In this document: positions 1 through 5,383 of the stretch, one piece after another
Position numbering within the stretch: position 1 is the first letter of the stretch
How the letters are laid out: each line of letters starts with the position of its first letter
NCBI GenBank assembly: GCA_019751935.1
Contig: JAIEMR010000011.1
Location: 1-5,526 of the forward strand
Direction of reading: 5' to 3'
Length of the DNA: 5,526 bases
Source: Alphaproteobacteria bacterium
Lineage (GTDB): Bacteria > Pseudomonadota > Alphaproteobacteria > Paracaedibacterales > CAIULA01
The notes under the pieces: generated by a model
The model's input: only the letters and a program-made list of their open reading frames with translations
Databases searched by the model: none
What the model was told of the DNA's origin: nothing
Program-made: the position numbers and the translations under genes

Positions 1-15
1 AAATATCCTTTATAT

Positions 16-768
16 ATGAGGCGCTTAATAGGGGATCAAAATTCTCAGATGGATCCTTCTGATTTTGCTGCAATAGCCCTTGAAACTGTTTATGCACAAC
101 CTCAAACAGGTGTTCACGCTGCCTTTTTATTGAAGGAAGGTTCGTCTTCAGATCATGACAGAAGGGCAGCTAATAATTTATGGAAAGGCTTTTTTAAAAT
201 CCATGATACCTTGCTTTCCACACAAGATGCTGAAAAAGCTCAAAAGCTCCCCTTAAGTGGGCGAATTTTGGGGGCAGTTTCCGAGCATCAATATCATCCA
301 GCATTACAAGATGCAACCGTTCAGCTTATAACAGGAACCAGCAGATTCGGGATTAAATTCCAAAAAGCAACCGAAGAAGAAGCAGAAGCATATGTTTGGG
401 GTATCAGGAGTTATGTAGATCACCTTCTTCTTACTAATCCAGATGATAGCTTTGAAGACAATGCCAGCCGTTTAAAAGTAGCTTTTCAAAGAAAATCTTC
501 AAAAGATTTAACAAGTGATCAAATAAATAAACTTATAAGGCACCAATTAAAGTGTACTGTGGTTGCTTTGTATTCTCTGAATGAGCTTTATGATGAATAT
601 AGCTCATCTGAACATATACAAAAAAGAAAGGGTGATAAAATATTTAGCTTCATGGATGATACTTTAGCTGATTGGCCAAATGAAGCAGCTATAAATTCTA
701 AAGTACTTTTTGCAAATGTAAGAAATCACTTAAATAAAGATTCTAAAGCCTTTGATTTTGAGAGCTAA
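16..768 (+). CDS. Unknown protein, mostly helical, possibly 5'-incomplete
   Basis: I do not recognise this 250-residue protein. It has no signal peptide, no membrane segment and no evident catalytic motif. It is rich in charged and amphipathic stretches, so it looks soluble and mainly helical. The start is uncertain. The frame is open to the left edge of the window and no Shine-Dalgarno sequence precedes the ATG at 16, so the true start may lie outside. An internal ATG at 49 has GGGGA at 31-35, about 13 nt upstream, which is a poor spacing. The gene ends in TAA at 766-768 and is convergent with tssE. Its AT-rich composition (28% GC over 681-780) and opposite orientation argue against membership of the T6SS operon. 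It could be a cargo gene next to the locus. An immunity or effector role cannot be excluded, but nothing in the sequence supports one. Confidence 0.65.
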   Translation: MRRLIGDQNSQMDPSDFAAIALETVYAQPQTGVHAAFLLKEGSSSDHDRRAANNLWKGFFKIHDTLLSTQDAEKAQKLPLSGRILGAVSEHQYHPALQDATVQLITGTSRFGIKFQKATEEEAEAYVWGIRSYVDHLLLTNPDDSFEDNASRLKVAFQRKSSKDLTSDQINKLIRHQLKCTVVALYSLNELYDEYSSSEHIQKRKGDKIFSFMDDTLADWPNEAAINSKVLFANVRNHLNKDSKAFDFES

Positions 769-861
769 GATTTTTGCAACTCGATGTATATTCTGGCTGG
801 GCGATAACTTCGTTGTTCGCCATGACGTGTTTCATCATGGAGCAGTCCAGCGGCGTAAACC
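769..861. other. Convergent intergenic GC-rich island
   Basis: This 93-nt gap lies between two converging genes. I counted 54% GC over 781-880, against 28% in 681-780 and 37% in 881-980, so its composition differs sharply from both sides. It contains an imperfect hairpin at 800-821 (GGCGA paired with TCGCC, with a mismatched inner part). There is no following T-run in either direction, so it is not a convincing terminator. Several short frames remain open through the gap, but none has a usable start and ribosome binding site or a recognisable product. It could be the relic of an inserted element or a rearrangement scar. I could not identify an insertion-sequence end. Confidence 0.4.
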
Positions 862-1362
862 CTACCGCCCGCTTCCGCATTCAATTGCAAGAGGAAATCT
901 GACTTCTTCACGAATCTTATTGAAATAAACATTGCCTCTAACAATGATATTCAAGGATTGCTTGGACAGGGCAAAGCCTTCGATTGTAACTTTAACGTCG
1001 GTCATTCTTGGTTCAAACGTAGCAATCGCACGCTCACAAAGTTTTGAAATCTTTATCCATTGATTGGGGCTGGTTGCATCAAAAGTATTGGAATCAGTTA
1101 GACCGTACAATGAAGGAATTCCATAATTCAAAGGATCATCTTTTAGTTCTTCGTAGTCATCAAATTTTGCTGTTAAACGCGTATTTAGTATTTTTGAAAT
1201 TTCGCTGATTATTGAATCAATGACTTCATTAAAGGAGAGGTGATTTTTTGATACATCTTCCCACGCTTCGTCTGGGTCTTCATCAATCAGCAGGTTAAAC
1301 AACAGCTGTTTTGATCCAAGTGTATTTTTTGGTTCATTAGAAACGGATTGAATGGCACGCAT
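862..1362 (-). CDS. tssE: T6SS baseplate protein TssE (gp25-like)
   Basis: TssE is the gp25-like wedge protein of the T6SS baseplate, a cytoplasmic component that helps start sheath assembly. The 166-residue product has the family layout. After a variable N-terminus comes a LLFNLLIDED stretch (residues 20-29). Then there is a helix ending in ILNTR (58-62), a YGIPSLYG segment (80-87), and a helix leading into the conserved FEPRM motif (116-120). The protein ends with beta strands (VKVTIEGF 123-130, LNIIVRGNVYF 137-147, EEVRFPLAIE 152-161). The FEPR core and the upstream LNTR/YG block are the gp25/TssE hallmarks. The start is supported by GGAG six nt before the ATG. In many loci tssF follows tssE directly. 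Here a convergent unrelated gene follows, and the last six residues fall in a GC-rich patch, so the C-terminus may have been remodelled. It is the distal gene of the minus-strand cluster. Confidence 0.9.
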   Translation of the reverse strand: MRAIQSVSNEPKNTLGSKQLLFNLLIDEDPDEAWEDVSKNHLSFNEVIDSIISEISKILNTRLTAKFDDYEELKDDPLNYGIPSLYGLTDSNTFDATSPNQWIKISKLCERAIATFEPRMTDVKVTIEGFALSKQSLNIIVRGNVYFNKIREEVRFPLAIECGSGR

Positions 1363-1481
1363 AGAGATCTCCTTTATTAATTAAATTTTAGTTACTAATT
1401 TATTAAAAATTTATTAATTAAAGAGGGATGTGAGATGGACATCGACGTTAAATGAGATGCCCATCTTTTAAACTTAACGGT
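1363..1481 (-). promoter_or_regulatory. Leader region of tssE with direct repeats
   Basis: This 119-nt gap precedes tssE. The half nearest tssE is extremely AT-rich and holds two identical 13-nt copies, read on the minus strand as TTTAATTAATAAA, at 1410-1422 and 1373-1385, spaced 37 nt start to start. The proximal copy runs directly into the tssE Shine-Dalgarno sequence. The repeats could be operator or bending-protein sites, or simply low-complexity AT sequence. I see no clear -35/-10 pair, so whether tssE has its own promoter is undecided. Confidence 0.35.
1433..1466 (-). terminator. Hairpin between the exported protein gene and tssE
   Basis: The two 11-nt arms, 1433-1443 and 1456-1466, pair fully, with one non-Watson-Crick position that is a G-U wobble in the minus-strand transcript. 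The loop is 12 nt. The structure starts 16 nt after the stop codon of the exported protein. It has no U-run on its 3' side in the minus direction (CACATCC follows). It therefore fits a transcript-end stabiliser, processing site or leaky attenuator better than a strong intrinsic terminator. Confidence 0.4.
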
Positions 1482-2531
1482 TTAGAAAATGAAAGTTCTT
1501 TTTCCACTAGTACGAGATGCTTTTTTCCCTGATAGCATATGAACATGGCTATAGATTGTATCTTTATCTGCCGCTAAAGATTCTGCTTGCGATAATGTAT
1601 ATGTATCATCAATCTCATCACTTTTATGCTCAAAGATATCTTTGCGTGGTCTATATTCTGTTGAGTATCCCAAGGGATAAAGGGAAGTCTCATCTTCTGC
1701 ATGATATGTAGCTGAACTATAAGGGCAGTAGCTGTGATAGGAGACAACAAAAGCATCTGTTTCATCCCCTTGAAATTGATCCTTTAATTCATCTCGCACC
1801 GCTTGAGCTACGCTTGTTTGGCCTTGCTGATGTTGTTTTCTGAAAGTAACTACCTCACTCAAACATGTATTACACATATCAAAGGATCCATAAAGATTAC
1901 AGCCGCACATAACCACAGACTTTGCAGAATCTTTTTCTTTTTTTGTTTGCGGAACAAAGTGCTTCACAACAGAGGCAGAATTTTTTACCCATAACGCATT
2001 AAAATCCTTAGTAAGTTGGGGTTCTGAGTGGCCATTACCACAATTAGATTTACGCTTAAAAAAATCAGTTCGACTTCTAAGGGATTGATTACTTGCCCAA
2101 TCGATAACCAAATCTTTTTTGCTAGTAACTTCAGGGAAATCTAAAGCCGTTGTGAAAGGTCTCTCCATTCTCCCGTATTTATTTTCCTCTGTATCATAAA
2201 CGTACACACTGCTAGCTGTTACATGGCTTTTATAGCCATCTATTTTCGATAGATCAAAGAGATCGGTGACTTGTGTGTTAGCATCTACTCTTCTTAACTT
2301 CAGTTTGCAACCGTTCTGTAAGCTGAGGGTATCTGCATATTGTGCAACAACAGTCCCTGACGCACTACGACACAAAGTAAGGTCTTGAGTAAGCTTTGTT
2401 TTAGATGTTAATTGCTCTGCTAATCCACCTAGTGAATCGTCATCACTGTCGTCTCCAGCATATACAGATATACAGCTAAAAAGGAGGATAAGGGCGACTG
2501 GAATAATTTTCTTTAAGGTTATGGGATGCAT
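1482..2531 (-). CDS. Exported putative deaminase-fold toxin/effector in T6SS operon
   Basis: The function is inferred from motifs only. The 349-residue product begins with a Sec signal peptide: K7 K8, a hydrophobic core at about residues 9-23, and VYA before a likely cut after A25, followed by an acidic GDDSDDD stretch. LFSC at 17-20 is a poor lipobox. The C-terminal half carries the cytidine-deaminase-fold signature. HSE at 168-170 supplies a zinc-ligand histidine and the proton-shuttling glutamate. A strand (SVVMCGCNLYGSFD, 205-218) leads into MCNTC, giving zinc ligands C220 and C223. A later strand, AFVVSYHSYCPY (260-271), fits the next core strand of the fold. Residues 26-160 match nothing I know. 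C54, C75, C164 and C269 could form disulfides after export. A Shine-Dalgarno (AGGA) lies upstream of the ATG. The gene sits between hcp and tssE, which suggests a cargo role, but a Sec signal is unusual for T6SS cargo. It could instead leave by another route or act in the periplasm. No adjacent immunity gene is seen. Confidence 0.6.
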   Translation of the reverse strand: MHPITLKKIIPVALILLFSCISVYAGDDSDDDSLGGLAEQLTSKTKLTQDLTLCRSASGTVVAQYADTLSLQNGCKLKLRRVDANTQVTDLFDLSKIDGYKSHVTASSVYVYDTEENKYGRMERPFTTALDFPEVTSKKDLVIDWASNQSLRSRTDFFKRKSNCGNGHSEPQLTKDFNALWVKNSASVVKHFVPQTKKEKDSAKSVVMCGCNLYGSFDMCNTCLSEVVTFRKQHQQGQTSVAQAVRDELKDQFQGDETDAFVVSYHSYCPYSSATYHAEDETSLYPLGYSTEYRPRKDIFEHKSDEIDDTYTLSQAESLAADKDTIYSHVHMLSGKKASRTSGKRTFIF

Positions 2532-2635
2532 TATTTCTTCCTATAGTTTTTTTGTTATCACCATAGGTATACATGCATGAGGATTAAGTATCAATACATA
2601 ATATTTAAAATATGGAAATAAAGCTTAGAGGCTGA

Positions 2636-2670
2636 GGTGGGAGTCTTTGTGGTTTCAAAAACTCCCTACC
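2636..2670 (-). terminator. Strong stem-loop downstream of hcp
   Basis: On the minus strand an 11-bp stem (GGGAGTTTTTG with CAAAGACTCCC, one G-U pair) closes a 6-nt loop. It is extended by a GGT/ACC outer stem across a single bulged base. The structure begins about 50 nt after the hcp stop. No U-run follows it, so it would not be a textbook intrinsic terminator in the hcp direction. It could protect the 3' end of the hcp transcript or partly uncouple it from the next gene. Confidence 0.4.
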
Positions 2671-2690
2671 CAGAGAAGAAATAAGAAGGA

Positions 2691-2712
2691 CAAAAGAGTG
2701 CCCCGAAGGGCT
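2691..2712 (-). terminator. Short UUCG tetraloop hairpin after hcp
   Basis: Nine nt after the hcp stop codon the minus strand reads GCCC-TTCG-GGGC. This is a 4-bp GC stem closed by the very stable cUUCGg tetraloop, followed by ACTCTTTTG. The position and shape fit a weak intrinsic terminator or a 3'-end stabilising hairpin for the hcp message. The stem is short and the U-run is only four bases, offset by four to five nt, so efficiency is doubtful. Confidence 0.45.
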
Positions 2713-2721
2713 AAAAATTAA

Positions 2722-3282
2722 TTACTCAGCAGTGTTCTTTGAGTAATCAACTTTGCTGACCATTTGACCTTTGTTTGTACCTGCATTGTCATAAACAAAT
2801 ACTGTGTTTGTTTTGGAGGAAACAATCAAATTCAAAACAATTCTGTCTAATTGTTGTTGGAATGTTTGAATTCGGCAGTTTGTGTACGCAATTGTTTGTA
2901 GTTTAACTTTTGTGCTCTTGATGTTACCTAAGCGAACAATTTCAATGTTAGAGATTGGAATACCAAGGTTCATTTTGCTTTCAAGCTGAGCTCCGTGACC
3001 ACCATTAGGCAATAACAGGGTAAGATCAGTATGCTTTAAAGTAGCAGAGGTGAATAGCTGGTTGCTAACGTCTCCTGTTGTTAAGCGACTAGATTCTCCA
3101 TACCAACCAAATAGTTCACAGTGGTCGTTAAATCCATCTACGTCTGATACCAGAAGATCATCCATCAGGATCATCCACTCAGGCGATTTGACGCCCTTGT
3201 CGTCAACAGTTTGTGTATCGGTTGTTGCAAGTTTTAATCTGCTTTTACCGGGTATTTCAGTAATCGTATAATTTTGTGGCAT
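2722..3282 (-). CDS. hcp: Hcp-family T6SS tube protein
   Basis: Hcp forms the hexameric rings that stack into the T6SS inner tube and is expelled with the spike when the sheath contracts. The 186-residue product is somewhat longer than the usual 160-172 residues and is divergent. It still shows the Hcp pattern: no signal peptide and an almost all-beta character. A DLTLLLPNGGHGAQLESKM segment (86-104) corresponds to the family's loop and helix with a downstream Gly. This is followed by ISNIEIVRLG (110-119), VKLQTIAYTNCRIQTF (126-141), a strand block DRIVLNLIVSS (146-156), and a C-terminal FVYDNAGTNKG (162-172). The position directly after tssB-tssC supports the assignment. GGAG lies seven nt before the ATG. 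The gene has its own structured 5' region (the inverted repeat at 3303-3336) and hairpins just after its stop, an arrangement that fits separate high-level expression. A related tail-tube-like family is the alternative. Confidence 0.85.
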   Translation of the reverse strand: MPQNYTITEIPGKSRLKLATTDTQTVDDKGVKSPEWMILMDDLLVSDVDGFNDHCELFGWYGESSRLTTGDVSNQLFTSATLKHTDLTLLLPNGGHGAQLESKMNLGIPISNIEIVRLGNIKSTKVKLQTIAYTNCRIQTFQQQLDRIVLNLIVSSKTNTVFVYDNAGTNKGQMVSKVDYSKNTAE

Positions 3283-3302
3283 CTTTTGTCTCCTTTTTTA
3301 TG

Positions 3303-3336
3303 ATTGGCAGACTTTAAGTTTCCGAAGTCTGCCAAT
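3303..3336. repeat. Perfect 12-bp inverted repeat between tssC and hcp
   Basis: ATTGGCAGACTT at 3303-3314 is matched perfectly by AAGTCTGCCAAT at 3325-3336, with a 10-nt loop. In the tssC-hcp transcript the hairpin ends less than 10 nt before the hcp ribosome binding site and is not followed by a U-run. On the plus strand the stem is followed by five Ts, the usual terminator form, yet no plus-strand gene reads into it. Likely roles are an mRNA processing or stabilising element that lets hcp accumulate above tssC, or a block to antisense transcription. A regulator operator is also possible. Confidence 0.7.
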
Positions 3337-3357
3337 TTTTCCTTAAGTGTTACTTTC

Positions 3358-4815
3358 TTATTTTGCTGGTGGTGGTAATGTTGCAACCAAACGTATGGAT
3401 GCTGTCAGCTCTTCCATCTGGAAGTGAGGACGTAAATACACAACAGCTCTATAAGCGCCTGGTTTGCCTGGTACATCAAACACGTCAATACGGGCCTCGC
3501 GTAGTGGATAACGCGCTTTTACGTTTTGAGGCGCATCGTCGTTCAATAAGATGTAGTTAGCAATCCAAGTGTTTAAGTAAAGTTCAACGTTAGCTTTTGT
3601 TAAGAAACTTCCAACTTTATCGCGCATGATAACCTTGATGTAGTGAGCGAAGCGTGAAGCTGCTAAGACATAAGGTAGGCGTGCTGACAAGGTTGAGTTT
3701 GCATTAGCATCATCTAAGTTATAGACCCTTGCTTTTTGAGTTGTTTGACCACCGAAGAAGGCTGCAAAGTCAGTGCCTTTACAATGACACAGACCAATAA
3801 AGCCTAAGTCACTCAGTTCTTTTTCACGGCGATCAGTGATTGCAGTTTCCGTTGGGCATTTCAAAGCAATGTCACCATCTGTTGTTTTGAAGGTGTATGC
3901 TGGAAGTCCCTCAACAATACCGCCACCCTCAACACCTCTAATTGCTGCAGTCCAGCCAAAGTTAGTGAAAGCGTTGGTGATACGTTGTCCAAGAATGTAA
4001 GCTGCGTTACCCCAACAGAAGTGATTGCTGTTTGTTCCAACAACATTTTCTTCGAAGTTTAATCCTTCAACAGGGCATGTGTTTGCACCATAAGGAAGGC
4101 GCATCAAAACACGAGGAAGTACAAGAGCTACGTATCTTGAGTCTTCGCTGCTGCGGAAACCGTTCCATTTTACAAGTTCTAAGCTTTCAAAAACTTTTGA
4201 AAGGTCACGAGGAACACCAAGATGTTCAAAGCTATCTAAGTCAAAGAGTTTTGGATCAGCAGCTGCGATGAAAGGCGTGTGAGCGGCTGCAGCTACGTTT
4301 GAGATTTTCTCAATTAACTCTAAATCTTGTGGGTGACGTGTGAATTCGTAATCACCAACCAAGCATGAATAAGGATGTCCACCAAAGGTACCGTATTCTT
4401 CTTCGTAGACTTTCTTGAAGAGTTGACTTTGATCAAATTCAACAGCTTTTTCCAAATCGCGTAAAAGCTCAGCTTTGCTTATATTCAATAAGCGTAGCTT
4501 TAAATTTGCGCAGGTGTTTGTATTTTGGACTAAGTAATTTAAACCTCTCCAAGACCCTTCAAGTTTTTGAAAAGCTGGGTGATGCATAAATTCATTTAAT
4601 TGTGCGCCAATCAGCTCATCAATTTGTTGAATGCGTTGATTCAAAAAGGCTGCAGCATCTTTACTTACGCTGTTGCCTTGTTGAACAAGTTGATTTACAA
4701 ACTCTTGCACAAGATCACGTGCAAAAGGTTTTTGGCTTTCATCACGAACCAATTTCCCTTCAAGGAATAAGGTTTCGAGAGTGAGAGGGGCTGCTGCTTG
4801 AGTTTCGTCTGCCAT
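3358..4815 (-). CDS. tssC: T6SS contractile sheath large subunit TssC (VipB)
   Basis: TssC pairs with TssB to build the cytoplasmic contractile sheath that drives the Hcp tube outward. The 485-residue length is close to the family norm of about 490-500. Family blocks occur throughout: HPAFQKLEGSWRGLNYLV (79-96), FGGHPYSCLVGDYEF (144-158), FRSSEDSRYVALVLPR (220-235), NAAYILGQRIT (270-280), IRGVEGGGIVEGLPAYTF (292-309), and KCPTETAITDRREKELSDLG (319-338). The C-terminal half continues with GTDFAAFFGGQTTQKARVY (347-365), LSARLPYVLAASRFAHYIKV (376-395), and the C-terminal YPLREARIDV and LRPHFQMEEL (461-470) blocks. No key block is missing and no frameshift is seen. The start is supported by AGGAG seven nt upstream and by a typical MADE N-terminus. 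It lies 43 nt after tssB, almost certainly in the same transcript. Confidence 0.98.
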   Translation of the reverse strand: MADETQAAAPLTLETLFLEGKLVRDESQKPFARDLVQEFVNQLVQQGNSVSKDAAAFLNQRIQQIDELIGAQLNEFMHHPAFQKLEGSWRGLNYLVQNTNTCANLKLRLLNISKAELLRDLEKAVEFDQSQLFKKVYEEEYGTFGGHPYSCLVGDYEFTRHPQDLELIEKISNVAAAAHTPFIAAADPKLFDLDSFEHLGVPRDLSKVFESLELVKWNGFRSSEDSRYVALVLPRVLMRLPYGANTCPVEGLNFEENVVGTNSNHFCWGNAAYILGQRITNAFTNFGWTAAIRGVEGGGIVEGLPAYTFKTTDGDIALKCPTETAITDRREKELSDLGFIGLCHCKGTDFAAFFGGQTTQKARVYNLDDANANSTLSARLPYVLAASRFAHYIKVIMRDKVGSFLTKANVELYLNTWIANYILLNDDAPQNVKARYPLREARIDVFDVPGKPGAYRAVVYLRPHFQMEELTASIRLVATLPPPAK

Positions 4816-4858
4816 TATTTTTCTCCTTTAAATATTCTGCTGTTACGTTTTAGCTGCT

Positions 4859-5383
4859 TTACGCGCTTGGAGCTTCAGCAGGGGCTTCAGCAATGCCCAA
4901 TTCTTTTTGAAGAGCGTCACGTTGTTCTGTATTCGTGATAACTTCTTGAAGCAGATGATCAAGAGCATCATTTCCATCCAGCTTTGTTAAAAGATCCTTT
5001 AATAAGGAACGTGCTTCGTATAACTTAGCGAGAGGCGGAATCTGCTTTACAACATTGAGCGGCTCAAAATCTTCCATACTATTGAAGAAAAGTTCAGCGC
5101 TTAATTGTGCTTCATCGTTTGTAAGTTTGTTATCAACTCTTATTGCTAAGCGTGGTTTAATAGAGGACATGATTTCGTTAATATTGTCGTTGTCAATTTC
5201 AACAAATTTTCTTTCTTTAAGTCGTGGAAGTGCTTCCGCTGGCATGCCTGATAAATCCGCCATAATACCCATAACAAATGGCAGTTCTTTCATTTCAATA
5301 GCGTCACCAATTTCCACATCGTATGTGATCTGTACTCGAGGGGGGCGAACTCGGTCTAGTTTGTGTTGTGTACTTTCTGACAT
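4859..5383 (-). CDS. tssB: T6SS contractile sheath small subunit TssB (VipA)
   Basis: TssB is the small sheath subunit and the obligate partner of TssC. The 174-residue product shows the family signature from the N-terminus. RVRPPRVQITYDVEIGDA (11-28) is followed by ELPFVMGIMADLSGMP (33-48), RKFVEIDNDN (58-67), IKPRLAIRVDNKL (75-87) and LFFNSMEDFEPLNVVKQI (98-115). LYEARSLLKDLLTKLDGNDA (121-140) is the helix region that interlocks with TssC. The C-terminus is Ala/Glu/Pro-rich (AEAPAEAPSA). The frame extends upstream to a TTG at 5467. I chose the ATG at 5383 because GGAGG lies five nt upstream, because MSESTQHKLDRVRPPR is the normal family N-terminus, and because the 28 extra residues (K/R-rich) match nothing and lack a ribosome binding site. 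It is the first gene of the visible cluster. Confidence 0.97.
   Translation of the reverse strand: MSESTQHKLDRVRPPRVQITYDVEIGDAIEMKELPFVMGIMADLSGMPAEALPRLKERKFVEIDNDNINEIMSSIKPRLAIRVDNKLTNDEAQLSAELFFNSMEDFEPLNVVKQIPPLAKLYEARSLLKDLLTKLDGNDALDHLLQEVITNTEQRDALQKELGIAEAPAEAPSA

Larger units (their letters stand above)
2532..2721 (-). promoter_or_regulatory. Intergenic region with candidate sigma-70 promoter for the exported protein
   Basis: This 190-nt gap separates hcp from the exported protein. On the minus strand TTGATA (2589-2594) and TATACC (2566-2571) are 17 nt apart, which matches sigma-70 spacing with 5/6 and 4/6 consensus agreement. This would place a start site about 30 nt upstream of the ATG. 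Together with the hairpins just after hcp, it suggests that the exported protein can be transcribed separately from the sheath and tube genes. Such matches also arise by chance in AT-rich DNA. Confidence 0.35.

Noticed and set aside
778..884. Short minus-strand ORF overlapping the end of tssE (ATG in another frame, about 45 codons)
   Set aside because: No ribosome binding site, overlap with tssE, no recognisable product, and it does not resemble the TssF N-terminus.
1517..1994. Open frames opposite and within the exported-protein gene
   Set aside because: They are short, lack ribosome binding sites, have low-complexity hydrophobic or histidine/tyrosine-rich products, and overlap a full-length gene with a signal peptide and coherent motifs.
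2472..2480. Lipoprotein signal (LFSC) in the exported protein
   Set aside because: Phe at the -2 position is a poor lipobox, and the VYA site five residues later is a good signal peptidase I site, so a soluble mature protein is more likely.
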